Source: Linyphia triangularis
Lineage: Eukaryota; Arthropoda; Arachnida; Araneae; Linyphiidae
Direction: 5' to 3'
DNA length: 64,000 nt
Assembly: GCA_963978545.1 (NCBI GenBank)
Contig: OZ021729.1
Location: 82,936,670-83,000,669, forward strand
The notes below the pieces were generated by a model. That model was not told where the DNA came from. It saw only the letters and a program-made list of their open reading frames with translations, and did not search any database. The first letter of the stretch is position 1; each line of letters begins with the position of its first letter. The position numbers were made by a program, and so were the translations under genes. Positions 1 through 12,699 of the stretch are shown piece after piece.

Positions 1-949
1 TACTAACAGGACAATAGCATCGAACACTTTCTTTTTGTGAATCAAAGCATGAAACTCATTCTGAGTAAAATAGGATTTTTTTTTGTCCGTCCTCATTAGG
101 TTGGAAATTAATCCCGACTTATAAAGCCTTTGTATCCAATTCAATTCATTCTGAATGCGCAGGAGAAATCTTGAAACTATTGTGTTTTTTTTTTTTCTCT
201 TCTCAATTCGCGCAATATTTTATTTTCTTTTCGAATGAAAAGACTCGGAAGAAACTTCATACCTAAACCTTTTAACGTAATTTCTTTCACAGCAATTAAC
301 CGAACTTCCGATAAAAGCGTTACATTTTTGACAGAAGCTATCTTCAAAGACCTTGCTCGTTGAAGAAAGTCCCCCCCTGGCAATTTTCAGATATCACTGA
401 AAGATGCTAGCGTATGGTAACCCTGGATGGGGGGGTTAAGTGGCGTTGACGTTCCGTCGTCATGGCAACGCAGAGTAATCAATTAGCAATGACACGGACC
501 GCTTGCCCGGTGTGTCTAATCTACACACATATGAAAGTTCAAGGATTAAGGTCAAATGGAAACTGTGACCGGGAAGAGGAGGGGGGGGGGTCGGTCTTTT
601 TATAGAACCCGCTCGAAGCAATGACGCACTGGGAATTCTGTTTTCCATTATTAAAGTTGAATTCCTTTATACGCGTGTCGTAATTTCATGCTAGAGTAAC
701 CCGCACGGACAACGTTTGTGATTTAAATAAAACGCTATGGTAAGCACATGGAGCATTTCAAGGTACAGTTAAGCCACTTCTATCTTCGCAAATAAAGACG
801 AGTTGCCTTTTGGGTGTATCGTGTATCTTATTGTTACACAAATTTTCTGTACGTATTTGTAAATGATGATGCTTTTTCTTTTGTTGTTTTATTTTATTTG
901 TTATCAGCGATCATACTGGTTAGAAAAAGACGGCATCTAAATCAATTTG

Positions 950-1231
950 AAAATTTCGAGGCGGTTGCATCACGTGATTTTTCGAGAAAGTTCTCACGCG
1001 CTCCTATAAATGCGACTGCTGCGTGAATTCGTGGATCAGTCGAGATTCTGACTCTGCTTTGAAAGGATCGGAGCTTTCGTTGCGCCTGCATTATCTCTGT
1101 ATCCGAAGTTGTATGCGTCGAAGCTTGTGTTGAAGCTAGATAGTGAGCTTACTGTTGTTCGGAAAAGTTTTGTAAGTCTTCGAAAGAAGAATACTTTATA
1201 GTTTTTATGTGGTCATCATTTCTTCTGTGAA
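950..1231 (+). repeat. LTR-like direct repeat, copy 1
   Basis: This is a diverged copy of 3713-4031. It contains a TATA box (tataaa, 1005) and a TCAGT initiator with its A at 1038, 33 bp downstream, which is arthropod core-promoter spacing. The shared stretch covers CAGTCGAGAT and a block around GAAGCT.GATAGTGAG. The arrangement could be the U3-R-U5 of an old LTR; no TG...CA ends or TSD could be fixed. Confidence 0.45.
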
Positions 1232-1700
1232 AATATTATAGCAATATTTTTCGATAGGAAGGTATAGTTTTACTCTGATCCTGGTGGAGTCTTGAACACT
1301 TAATCTTCGAAGCAAAAGAAAGATTACTGGCTACTTGTAATTTCAAAACATCCCAACCTTTCCCATTTTTTTACACCTTAAGAGGAATGATTATAACTTG
1401 AGATCAATTGAATCAATTTGGACAATGGTTTTTTTTTCTGTAAAGGTGTCTGGACTAATTCAGCTTATCGGTTACCCAATTGAAGGACTACGGCAAAAAA
1501 CGTTCGGGGACTAATTTTTTTAAATCGGGGTTTTCTCGCCATTTGCAAAGTTATAGCAGGTAGTTAAACCACGCGTAGTCCTAGGACAAATAAACATCAG
1601 GGTACCTGAGATTTCGAGTAACCATTTACCTCAACTCTGATACCCGAAACTTGAAACTTTGAATCAGCTTCTCTGGAGAATTGAGAAAAACGGTCTCAGA

Positions 1701-1939
1701 TATACTAAACTCCAACTTAACTTGTAATCGCTTGACGATAGATCTTCACCTTGCTCATAGGCAATTAATCCATTTTAGCGGAGTGAAGATATAATTCTCG
1801 CCAAACCTTACAAGCCTCTTGTTCTCTACAGGGTTGTGGTTTGGCGAACATTATGCTTTCACGCCGCCAAAATGGATTAAATGCCTATGAGCACTGTGAC
1901 GATCTACCGTCTAGTGATGTCAAGTTGAAGTTTAGTATA
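1701..1939. mobile_element. Foldback MITE (tatactaaact ends), copy 1
   Basis: Nearly the whole 239-bp element is an imperfect inverted repeat. Its ends read tatactaaactccaactt and the reverse complement of gaagtttagtata. The arms share GCTCATAGGCA-TTAATCCATTTT and CGCCAAACC blocks. The ends suggest TA insertion. A second copy lies at 46200-46442. Confidence 0.75.
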
Positions 1940-2662
1940 GTTCTTAACCGTAGCCCTTCAATTTCATTCAATGTTATTTAAGTAAGGTAGTGAAATTGAG
2001 GATAAAGGGTAAAAAGGACGGCAGGGAGAGGGGATCATAGTTTGAGATCTATGAAGCTATTTAAAGCGTTTTGTTCCCCCCTATTGGCATCTTAACTAAT
2101 CTAGATTATTGGAAATGTAATTTCATTCCAAATTCATTCGTTTCATTAAAAATTTCGTTCGTTTGTGTTAAAAGGATGAAATCAAGGAGAGGGGAGAAGG
2201 GGGGGGGGGGTTATACGCGTATAACTTACAATCGATTTAACCTAATGCAAATGAGTTGTACGGAACTACAGTTGTTTGAGTACGATACCTTCAAATAGTA
2301 AACTTTGTTTGTTATTGAACAAAGAAAGTTTATACGAAAGTATCTAAGTGTATACTAAGGTTTATACCGTAGCTTGATATCATAGTTCATTAAGCTAAAT
2401 GAATATATTTGCGATCAATCAAAGATAGCGTCTGAATGCGCCCTACCGTATTTGTTTGAAGGAGAAATTTGGTATCTGCGTTTATTTCTAGTGCTCGTTT
2501 ACTGGAAAGTTGGATATGATTTGATTAAGTGTTTGTGTCTACAAATATTTCAAGCAATTGTTACAGACTTATGTTTGAATTAGTTTATTTTCTCTACTTT
2601 AAGTGTGTTTTAGAGTGTTTTTGATTGTGTGATTGCATGAAGGAATTGTTCAGTGTCTATGA

Positions 2663-2845
2663 GCCGATCAAACGGTATAGTGGTTAGCGCGCTAGCTTCT
2701 AGACCGCGAGTTTGCTGGTTCGAATCCCGTGTTAGGCATGTGTGTTTGTAAATGCATGTTGGCTTGTCTAATGACGAATGTTTCGGCGCATTATAGACCT
2801 CGTGTTGCTGACGGCGCCAGATAATCTGAAAACTACCAACCAACA
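2663..2845 (+). mobile_element. tRNA-derived SINE, family S, copy 1
   Basis: The 5' tRNA-like head has an A box (tagtggttagcgcgctag) and B box (ggttcgaatcc). A family body (gtgtttgtaaatg...tcggcgcattatag...ggcgccagataatctgaaaac) and a short CCAA tail follow. It is flanked by a near-perfect TSD, agtgtctatga / agtgtctataa. Confidence 0.85.
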
Positions 2846-3712
2846 AGTGTCTATAAAATCAAGTGTGTTTTTAAACTGGCGAATGTATCTGTATACGTAT
2901 GTTAGTGTGTTGATGGCTAAGGGTTGTTGGAGTGTTAGTTTGGATACTTGTCTGAATGTATATTTTTTGATACGAAGAAGTTATTGTAATATTAAGAGCA
3001 AGACAAAATGATAGTTTGTTAGTTCTGGTTATTACCTCCAAGCGAAATAGATTATTTTTCATCTTTAATGAATTTTCCATAAGGATTCTTTAATTGAATT
3101 ATAATAAATTAAATTAATAATAATTAATTATAATTAATAATTAAAATAATTAATTAAATTAAATGCTATAAAGTTTTACTCCACTCATACTTCACAAGCG
3201 CTTAGCGCATATTGATGTGCGAAAAGTGTGAAGTTTGGAGTTTTTTGTGTGAAGTTTGAAATGTTCAAAATATTATTAAAAAAATTAAAATTAAAATATG
3301 TGCTTCATGACAAATTCGTATTACTGCTAAAATTCCATGAAGTGAAGTGATTCTCCTAATCAATACAAACAAATCTTGTCAAGTTTAATGGGCAACAAGG
3401 AATAAGTAAAAAAAAAAAAAAAAAAAAGCCCGTAAATTCATTTATATTTCAATGAAATATAAATTATGAATTCGAATCCATCGCCCAGTTTTTCAGCGTA
3501 ACCCAATTCGTTTTCAACTCCAAAATTGGCACTGATCAAAATACACAAAATTATACAAAAATAGTATTTTTGATGTTTAGATGACTAAATATACTTACAT
3601 TGATATACAATAGAGAAACAGCAAAATACACTGAAATAGAGGATTAATAAAACAAAAGGGGAATTAAAACAAAATAAATCGTTTGTCGGGATACATTTGT
3701 TCGTCAATAACT

Positions 3713-4031
3713 CGAAATTTCGAGGCATTTCCATCACATGATTGGTTAACTGGATGTTCATGAATTTCTGTTGCGAGGGTATAAAAAAAAAGCCGATGAA
3801 TGGAATCGCGGAACAGTCGAGATTTTGAGGCTGTTTTTAAAAGATGGGAGCTTTTGTTTGCTTTTTGGGTGCCTGCATTATCGCTGTATCCAAAGTTTAA
3901 TCTATCGAAGCTTCTGTTGAAGCTGGATAGTGAGTTTACTGTTATTCGGAAAAATTTCGTAAGCCATCTGAAGAAGAATAAAGTATAGTTTTTAGTTGGT
4001 AAGAACTGAGGCATCATTTTCTCTGTGAAAA
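3713..4031 (+). repeat. LTR-like direct repeat, copy 2
   Basis: This is the same-orientation partner of 950-1231. TATAAAA starts at 3780, the CAGTC initiator has its A at 3815, and AATAAA is at 3977-3982. TATA, start site and poly(A) signal in this order within 200 bp is typical of an LTR. An ORF of 117 codons on the other strand across this repeat has no recognisable similarity. Confidence 0.45.
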
Positions 4032-4969
4032 ATTAGAATATATATATATACATATATATATTCTAGTAACAACATTAGTGAGGTTGCGAAAATTGGGGAA
4101 GATAGAGGGTTCAGTTGAATCCGCCTTATTTAAATCATGCATAGTGAATGTGTCACAGTTGAATCACAACATGATTTGAAAGAAAAACACCAAATGTATC
4201 CCATTCAAACTTGGCTTTGGTGAACAAAAAAATTCAAATAATATTGTGACGTGAGGGTATACGGCAACACATATACTTAAGAAAGGGGATGGTTCATAAC
4301 TAAATCAAACAACACCTATAAGAGAAAAATAATTGAACATCAGACACATCGTTCCAGTGAGAATGGATATTCTGAGGAAAATTGGCACATTTGAGACCAT
4401 CTTTTAGGATTATTATGATCCTGTTTAGAGATATTCAGAGGATTGGATTAAGGCTTTTGTACTGTTCCATAACTTTTTACCATAAAGAAAAGTGTGATGA
4501 CATCTCAATGTCACTAAAGGTTGGGACATAGTGATGTTATCTTGAATTCATAATGATAGTGTTCAGCCTTGGTAGTATCTAACTCAAAATATTAAGCTTT
4601 TCAAACTTCACTAAAAGGATTTTTTTTTTTTTTTAATTTAAAAAAACTCCAATTGCAACAAGTCACCGAGTTTTCTAGCAACAACATTCCTGATGTTGAA
4701 CGCGACAACGACCGATTCTCCCTGACTATTAATTCTCACTGCAAAGCACAAAAAATGGGCAAGAAGAAAGAAATGCAGGCAAAAAAAATAAACAATAAAA
4801 AACAACAACAACATCCAATAAAAGATAAACATTGAGTAACAACAGTGAACACAGTTGCAGGTAGAGAAGAAGAAGAAGAAGTCGAAGTGCCCTCGACACA
4901 CACACATTCCTTTTTATTTTGTAGGGGGGGGAGGGGGGGTTGCCACCGAGAAGTAGCCTCGTCAAATAC

Positions 4970-5381
4970 CTCTCCACCGCAGAAGCGACGACGCCGTATC
5001 CGGATTCAGACTGGAGTCCCACTGTGACATCATCACGGGTGACGTAGCATCGTCCTCTTCCTCCTCCGGGATGGTGTACACCTCCCCGGGACTGCGGTCG
5101 TAATACGTCCCTCCTCCTCGTGCGTCGTCCTCGTCGTAATCCTCCTCTTCTTCTTCGTCCTCCAGCATCAGTCGCTGGATGTTGGAGGTCGACCCTCCCC
5201 CCCACTCGTCATCGTCGTCGTCCTCGTTCTCTCGATCCTCCTCGTCATTGAGGAGGCGGTAGTAGTCGTCGTCGTCGTCTCCTGCTGGAAGGGGGGAAAC
5301 TACGTCATCTAGTGAGGGGGGGTGGAGGTACTCACGTGACATGGCCTCGTCCTTCCGCTGGTTGGCATCCCCGCCAGCAAC
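4970..5381 (-). CDS. Internal exon C: acidic, Gly-rich linker of the same synaptic scaffold gene
   Basis: The 137-codon exon (plus one base) begins VAGGDANQRKDEAMSREYL after a ctcgtttcag acceptor and joins exon B in phase 0. The body is low-complexity: runs of Asp (DDDDDYY), Glu (EEEEED, EEEED) and Gly, with scattered Tyr and Ser, ending DTASSLLRW. It looks like an unstructured acidic linker, as expected between the N-terminal zinc finger and the PDZ/C2 domains of RIM/Fife proteins. The proposed donor is gag|gtattt at 4969, leaving phase 1. The exon is visibly more GC-rich than the surrounding intron DNA. No counterpart is recognised by sequence, so the assignment rests on phase, position and the splice signals. 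A small uncertainty remains about the 3' boundary. Confidence 0.75.
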
Positions 5382-5542
5382 CTGAAACGAGATACGCAGA
5401 ACACTGTACACAATGAGACAAAAAACAAATGAATTATTTCGATACATCGTATACATTTGAAGTGCTACGGCAAAGAAACAATAGATTCCTCTTTCCCCAG
5501 TAAAGCTGATTTAAAGTTTCAAGTCTCAGGGCTTGTACGAGG

Positions 5543-5720
5543 GTTGGTTGGTTGTTTTCAGATTATCTGGCACCGTCAGCAACACGAGGGCTATAATGCG
5601 CCGAAACATTCGTCATTAGACAATCCAACATACATTTACAAACACCCATGCCTAAGCACGGAACCCGCAACCTCGCGGTCTAGATGCTAGCAACGCTAAC
5701 CACTATACCGTTTGGTCGGC
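5543..5720 (-). mobile_element. tRNA-derived SINE, family S, copy 2
   Basis: This full-length copy is in reverse orientation, with tail ttggttggttg and head ending cggtcggc. It lies in intron B-C, 160 bp upstream (in intron-3' sense) of exon C. Its flanking duplication is too diverged to assign. Confidence 0.8.
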
Positions 5721-5768
5721 CAGTACAAAGGTAAATGGTTGCTCAAAATCTCGGTTGTACCATAGATA

Positions 5769-5940
5769 CAGTCAAACCCCGTTAACATGAAGTCGACGGG
5801 GCTCCTGAAATTGTTCGCTTTAACCGAATTTCGTGTTAAACGAATGAATTAACGTTAAGTTTCAAGTACGGAGAACTGCTTTTACTTCGCGTTAAACGAG
5901 ATTTCATGTTAAGCGATTTCGTGTTAACGGGGTGTGATTG
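5769..5940. mobile_element. pogo/Tigger-like MITE
   Basis: The terminal inverted repeats read CAGTCAAACCCCGTTAAC and the reverse complement of GTTAACGGGGTGTGATTG, flanked by TA on both sides. CAGT...CCCCGTTAAC ends with a TA duplication are characteristic of pogo/Tigger-type elements. The interior is built from GTTAAC/GCGTTAAACG repeats. A partial relative lies at 59181-59330. Confidence 0.75.
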
Positions 5941-6853
5941 TATTTATTTGCCATAGGACTCCGTGTGGTTAAACTATCTGCTGATGGCGGGAAGACGACG
6001 ATTTCGGCAAAATTGGATTATGATCGTTCTTTGCCGTGGCCCTTCAATTGCGTAATAGATGGTCAAAAATGTTTATAATTGTCATTATTATTTATTTGAA
6101 CAATAATAATAATAAAAAGTCTAAAATTTCACCTATACCCTGTGCAGACTTTACTTATTAATATTTTACATGAATTTTAAAAACTCATAAAACATTCGGC
6201 TTTCCATAGCTGAAGTACACTGCCGTCAAAACTTAAAAAGCCTTAAATCCTGCCAAAGAAATTCATTGCATATTTTGACAATTTCCGATTAGTCCTTAGA
6301 AAAAAATCTTTTTATTTCGTTGAACGGCTCAAATACTTAGGTCCTATAAACCTGTATAACAATAAAGAATATGTAATTTCAAAGGACGAAAAAAAGTTCA
6401 AATTATGCATTTCATTTTTTTTTTTAATTTAAGGCTTTTTAGCTAATGACGGCAGTAATGATGCATGAAATTTTAAACAGTTAATCTAACTGTATTATTT
6501 TATGTTAATTTTTATTTAGAGAAATTTGCTGGAAATACCCAATTCTTTTGTATCACGAAAATATTAATATAAGACACAATTGTTTGCAGGAGATCCTAAA
6601 TTTGTATTACTATCCTATATTTTTATTGACTCGTTAATGTTCTTTGCCCAAAAGAAATAAACCGCTTACAATTTTGAAACTTCCATTCCTTTGGTTATTT
6701 GCGATTTTGCTTCCTTACCCATTTAAACTAACCATTCCAATAAAGAGTTTTATTTGGATTTGTAAAAAAATAATTTCAGTACGTTAAACTCAATAAAAAA
6801 AAAATTCTTAAAAAAAAAAAAAAAAAAATTCTTAAAAAAAAAAAAAAAAAAAT

Positions 6854-6884
<31 letters not shown>

Positions 6885-7196
6885 GCATTATATTTGTAGC
6901 AGAATTTTTTTTTTACCTACCTATAATTAACTAACTAAATATCCTTTTAATTAATTTTTCAGAGAAAACAATTCCCCAGTGAATGCAATCCATTTGATTC
7001 ATCTTAAATATATATAAATTTAATAAAAGAAGTTCACATTTCTCCATTTAAAAACTAAATTAACACAAAGAATTCGATATACACTTGAAGCCTAACCAAT
7101 GGAAATTATTAATATGAAGTCTTAATAAGGATCTTTCCCTATACTCTCTATGTTACAATCTTTCAGCCCAAGTCATTTAGAAACTACTTTCCTATG

Positions 7197-7876
7197 TAGT
7201 CCGAGAGGCGACTGCAATTTTTGGACCCCATCGAACATCATTCTGGATTTTTTATAGAAATTGGAGAAAAGTGAGTAGATTAGGAATCCACTGGTCTGCC
7301 GTGGCAAAAATGGCAGAAACTGATCAAAAATCGACTTGAAATGAGTTGAACTAAAATCCGATTGCCAAATATGTCATAACTTGTCAAAAAGAGAACAAAC
7401 TTTTTCGTTTGGCAACCCATTGCATTTTGATTTCAATGAGAAAAAATGCAAACGATTTCTGATCTCTGGCTCGGGAAATTTGTATCTTTTAAAAGTAAGC
7501 CAAATTGGCGACAATAGTTACGTCATCAGAGACGTAATGTTTATTGCCAACTTGGCTCCCTTTTAATAGATGCAAGTAAACCGTCGCCAAATATCTGAAT
7601 CGTCTGCAACCTTCTTAATTGAAAATTAAAGAGTAAGGTTTAACAAATAAAAAAAAAAAAAAAAAAAAAAAAAAATGCTCATTATTTGGCAAGTTATGGC
7701 GCATTCGGCAATTGGATTTAGTTCAACTTATTAAAAGTCGATTTTTGACCAGTTTCGGCCATTTTTGCCATGGCAGACCAGTGGATTCGTAATCTACTAA
7801 CTTTTCTCTAATTTCTATAAAAAAATTCAGAATGAAGTTCGATGGGGTCCAAAATTTGCAGTCGCCTCTCAGTCTA
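7197..7876. mobile_element. Long-arm TA-MITE, family M, copy M1
   Basis: The arms start TAGTCCGAGAGGCGACTGC at the left and the reverse complement of gcagtcgcctctcagtcta at the right. Each arm extends for well over 200 bp (AAAGTGAGTAGATTA, CTGGTCTGCCGTGGC, GGCCGAAACTG blocks). The centre has a smaller palindrome (gccaaattggcgac...). Inserted in P1 at TA; P2 supplies the empty site. A 61-codon ORF inside is not a gene. Confidence 0.85.
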
Positions 7877-8919
7877 ATAACCACCTTGATATTTGGTGAG
7901 TAGGTACGAAAATGTTCACTTAATGAAATTACATAAATTAAAAATTCGTAAAGAGAGTATTATACAGGGTGTTCGGAAACCACCGCACTTCATATATATT
8001 TTCATAATTATGAGCAAAAATGAATAATATTTGTTATTTGAACTAGGGTCCGCAAATCAATATTTATTGAGATATTCGCAATCAAAGTCTTATCAAATCG
8101 AACCAATTAAATCCTTTCAATCCAAATCTGAAACTCATTTTATTCGTCCGTTTATCATTAGAGGTTACTAGAATTTTAATCGTTTGCTGATTGGAAAAAA
8201 AATATTTAAGTGGGCGTGGTGGACCAAAGCGCAAGAAAAATTAAAGTTTTAAGTTTACTTTTTTTTTTCTCTTTATCATCTTTTGGCTAACAGTTGATTT
8301 GAAAATATTTACAATTTTTAATGCTTGAATTTGAAGTGAGCACATGATTTGGAAACCCTAACTTTTCAAAAGAAATAATTTATATTTGGAAATTTGAGTT
8401 GCAATAAATAGCAGATAATTTTGAATTTTATTGTTCTTGTTTAATTAATAATCTTCGTTCATACTATATTATTTTATTAAAAGAAAAAATTTCTTAGACA
8501 ATTATCATAAATACATGTAGAAACTTATCTTACTATAATTAAATAAGTTGTTAAAAGGCAGAATGTTTGGGCAACATGGAAAACGTCCCGCAATCGAACC
8601 TCGCCAACGCTTTTCAGTCTTTCTTTAAAATGAGTATACACGACAGTTATCGTAACAGATAGTGTTGTGTGAATTGTTTGGCTATATTAGGGAGTTCTCA
8701 ATTTTATTAACTCTACAGACTGAAAAAACTAGGACAGTTTCCATTGAAAGACCTCCCGGAAGGCACGACCATCACACAGGTATCGATTTAACGACATTTC
8801 GGTGCAGTATGGCTCCATATAGCTATTACACTTTAAAATATATGACCAATGCCGAAAGAAGATACCGGTAGGGTCGCTGCAGTCATTTCTGAATGCACTT
8901 AATTGTATAAATTGTATTT

Positions 8920-10110
8920 GATTTTTTTAGCAACAGGGCTAGACTTCATTAAGACAGTGTAACATTGCTGTCTGAGATATAAAAATTTAATGAAAATGCC
9001 TTCCAGGAGGTCTGTCAAGGGGGAAGTTACACGCATTTTCGTCTTGAATGGGAAGAAATATAGAAAAATTCCATAACACTTCAAATTAATCAGAACGAAA
9101 TCGTAACAAAATTCAGATAATAAAATTAAACTACAAACTTCGATTTGTTACAGTTAGAGGGCGCTAAGGGCCGTGTAGCCCAGTCGGGAGAGTATCGTTC
9201 TCGCAACTAGAAGGTTGCGAGCCCTGAGGTTGCGAGTTCGGGCCTGGGACCGACTAAACACCGCCGTGTTCGCTAATGGTGACTGGAGCACGTTAAATCA
9301 GTCATGGTCGCAAAGTCCTCCAAGTTCCCATACAAATCAATACCTCTGGGGGTGGCAAAGACAAGTCTTCTGGGGGAAGCTTCTGCTTGGTATTGCCTCT
9401 AAATTAAGAAGTTCCACATACGGTCGGTAGTGCTGCCATCTACCGGATAGCTACCGAAAGAGGTAGAAATGAACTCTTCGGCGGCTATAGGTAGACTTGT
9501 GCACTCCCTCTTGCGAGTGTGCGCTTACATCCTGTGCAGTACTGCCCAATACCGATCTGTACGGGATATGGGGTTGGTACAAAATGCTTAAGCAGAGGTG
9601 CCTTAGTCCCCATAGTCCTTGATAAGAAGAAGAAGAGGGCGCTATATTCGCTTCGAGAAAGTATTGAACTGAATTCATTGTGATTTTTTTAGCAACAGAT
9701 ACAAGAGGACTATACTGTATTGAATGATCAAACATAGGCAAATCATTATTGTATTATCCGTACTATAAGGTGGAACGCCTTCCGGGAGGTCTTTCAAACG
9801 GAAACTGAAACACATTTTCGTCTTGAATGGAAGGAAATACGGAAAACTCCCATCAAATTGCACATAAGTTCGAACGCGATTGTAATAAAATTCAGGTAAT
9901 CAAATAAACCAACAAATTAAATTTACTACTGTTAGGGGTCGCTATGGAAAAGTATTAGTTGGTTTTATGTTATGTCTTAGCAACAGCTACAAAACAAGAG
10001 GACTATACTGCACGGAAACATCGTAAAACATTGGCAGTTCATTTTTAGGTCATCCATATGTAATGAGGACTGCCTTCCGTGAGGTCTTATAAAGGGAAAC
10101 TGAATTTTTT
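8920..10110 (+). repeat. Tandem repeat, about 283-bp unit
   Basis: Units begin gatttttttagcaacag at 8920 and 9682, and cttagcaacag near 9975. Each has a cttccgggaggtct block, a cattttcgtcttgaatgg block and a g-ggcgct end. Removing the inserted SINE (9167-9633) makes the first unit about 283 bp, matching the second. The third is partial. Confidence 0.7.
9167..9633 (+). mobile_element. Second SINE-like element with 11-bp TSD
   Basis: It starts with a tRNA-like head (gggccgtgtagcccagtcgg ... ggttgcgagttcgggcc) and ends in a gataagaagaagaag tail. AGAGGGCGCTA is perfectly duplicated on both sides (9156-9166 and 9634-9644). The body has no coding capacity. At about 467 bp it is long for a SINE but within range. 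The 71-codon ORF inside is incidental. Confidence 0.75.
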
Positions 10111-10379
10111 TTTTATTTATTTGATTTTTTGAATTTCAATGGTCTTGTTTTGATTATTGTGTTCCTTGAAGGGAATGTTCTCTATTTCCTTCCATACAAG
10201 ACAAAATGCATTGTAGTTTCCTCTTTAAAGATCTCGTGAAAGGCTTTTCCTCCTTATCACTAGCACTACGTTCCTTAGCTTAGTTATAGTCTATATCTTG
10301 TTGTAACTATATCCTGTCGCAATTTAATCTTTATCTATAGCCATAAAATATCGATTCAAATCTAAAAAAATTTAATACA

Positions 10380-10800
10380 ATATGTTGCCACTCTGGCCTC
10401 GCATGTCAAAGGTGCTGGTTTCGAATCCTGAGTTCAGCATCGATGTTCGTCGTGGATCAGAATCTACTCAAAACTATGCGTCCCCGCTTCATTAGCTTAG
10501 TTATTGTAAAATGCAGTATCCCTGTGAAATACCTCCCAGAAGGCTTTTCCTCCTTATCACTTGGACTACTTTCATTTATCTGTATATTGTTGAAACTATA
10601 TCCTGGCATAATTTAATCTTTATCTATAGTCATAAAATGTCGAATCAAATCTAATAAAATACTAATACAATATGTTGCCACTGCCTCGCATGTCAAAGGT
10701 GCTGGGTTCGAATCCTGGGTTAAGCATCGATGTTCGTTGGGGTTTGGAATCCACGCTTAGCTATAAGTCCCAGCCTGATTAGCCGTGTTATAGTGCAAAA
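10380..10800 (+). repeat. tRNA-like segment duplicated in tandem
   Basis: Two copies of a tRNA-derived segment (cctcgcatgtcaaaggtgctgg then ttcgaatcctg.gtt.agcatcgatgttcg) start near 10388 and 10680. They carry a B-box-like motif but no intact cloverleaf. A related copy is at 61398-61600. Confidence 0.55.
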
Positions 10801-12699
10801 AATTAGGTCGTTGAACGTAAAAAACAAAAAACTTATCATGGTTTTAGCAATGTGTTATACAATCTTTATAAACGTTTGGTAGAGAGATAATGGGGTTGAA
10901 CGGTATATTAATACCCTTTATAAAAAGATTTTTTTAAAAAAAGTAACCCATAAAAAATGTTTTTACTATATAAATCTTTGTATGCAACTTTTATGTGCAA
11001 TTGCAACTTGTCGAAGGGATTTTGAGCCCAAGAAAGTTTCTATAGTATTTGAGCACTACGAACATAACCATCGCTTGTGTGACATTGACTAATAACCCTC
11101 CCCCCCCCCCACCTAAAGAAAGAAATTTAATAGAAGATTTAGTCATCGACGACGAGTCTATCTGTCAAGTTTTAGCTCGATTGGACGTCAAGTGGTATGT
11201 CAGTCCTTCGAAATAGAAATGTGGGTAAAAGCGACCTTTTTATGACAGCCAATACGCGATAGAATCTAAGGATAGAATGCATTGTCATTGAAAACGACTA
11301 TCTACCTCCCAAATTTGTGTTCGATTCGATTTTAGCCTCCGTAAATTTGCCTGGCACAAAAAAAAATAAAAATAATCGAATTTAATATTCAAATTATTCG
11401 AATTAAAAAACCCTCTTCCAAATTAAAATCTCTCAATCAGTTTGAGATTCGAATCACATAGCAATATGCAGTGATAGGTTTGGCTACAATAATGAATTAA
11501 AATTACATTTGGCGTCAAATCAATCGCCAATGTTGATATATCGGTGGAGTTTAAGGCCTTTTATAATAAAGGCGTGAGCAATTTGTATTTTATTCACTGC
11601 CATTGGTGCGTTTGGGGTCGGTAGTTCGGTTTTTAACCTTGCGCTGACTAAAAAGAGTCCCAACTTTAAAACTTTTTTAGACCCAAAAATTTTCATTTGC
11701 GGTCCCGACAATATATTGGAAATATGCTTTATTTTTGTTATAGAATACGCTGGTACTAAGGAAGTGCGGTGGTTTCCGAACACCCTGTATATTTTATTTT
11801 ATATTTGATAACCTTTACGTCAATGCTTATGACTCCGCTTGATAGAGATGTGATATTTACGTTCTTTTTACTGAACAGGTGTTCTCTGCTCCTGTTCTTT
11901 TAAAATGAACTACTCATTAACCCGTTCTTTTGAAGAACCAGTTCTTTTTTTCCATTTACCGAAATCATTGCAAAGAAGTGCCGGTCGGTCTTTGGGGTAG
12001 ATCACAAGGGTCAAGGACGAATCTTCCCGCACTCCGCTGCTCTGATGACGTTGGCGTTTTAAAGAATGAGAGGGAAAGTTACTAAGTTTTTGTTTGATTT
12101 TCCAATGACTGCGTCAGAATAATATATACAAATTAGAAGACTTTTTGATATTTTCGAAAATATGATTGTGACAGTCACACTCCTTAAATTATAAGCTCTA
12201 CATATAATTTTAGGCTGAATATTTGCATTTATAATGTAGTAATTTTAAGTGAATGGAGATTTTAATATATAAAGTTTCCAAAACACTGGGACTCAAAGAA
12301 TGTTCAAAACCTCAATGGACAAAAACAAATATTATTGCATTTTATTTAGTCTATAATTTATTAAAAGGGATAAATAAATAAATTAAAACTTTAAATTAGA
12401 AATTAATGGAGGTATACAAAATCACAAACGATGGTGAATATTGTATAATTTTTTTCCCGACACCCTAGAAATGATTTTTTTTTACTTTTTACCCCAAGGG
12501 CGTAGCCAAAAGAAAAAAAATTCGGGAGGGGATATGAAATCATATCAATCAATCATACAATCCTCTTTATCAATGCCGCATGTATTTAGTAATCAAGATA
12601 ATAGCTATTTTGTCTGTATCCTTAGACATTCAAAAACATCTATAATAGTAAAATAATCTGTGTGTCTGTCTGTCTATTTGTCTGTGGATCTATAATAGA

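Larger units (their letters stand above)
7965..11787. mobile_element. 3.8-kb CAGGGTG element (Tc1/mariner-like ends)
   Basis: The 27-bp terminal inverted repeats start CAGGGTGTTCGGAAACCACC and are identical at both ends, flanked by TATA (TA or TATA duplication). P2 at about 26752 shows the uninterrupted target. The interior has no transposase that I can recognise. It contains tandem about 283-bp units, a SINE and tRNA-like segments, so this is a non-autonomous or heavily decayed copy. 10800-11500 holds only AT-rich sequence with a block like the V repeats. Confidence 0.8.

Noticed and set aside
3664..4017. 117-codon minus-strand ORF
   Set aside because: It lies antisense to the LTR-like repeat with TATA and AATAAA signals. 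The partner copy at 950-1231 does not keep this frame open.
4729..5205. 158-codon minus-strand ORF overlapping exon C
   Set aside because: It is the other frame of the exon's GAG/GAC-rich sequence (Arg-rich shadow) and runs into intron; the splice phases support the Asp/Glu frame.
11520..11783. 87-codon minus-strand ORF starting in the CAGGGTG terminus
   Set aside because: Its start is in the TIR and it matches no transposase block that I know.
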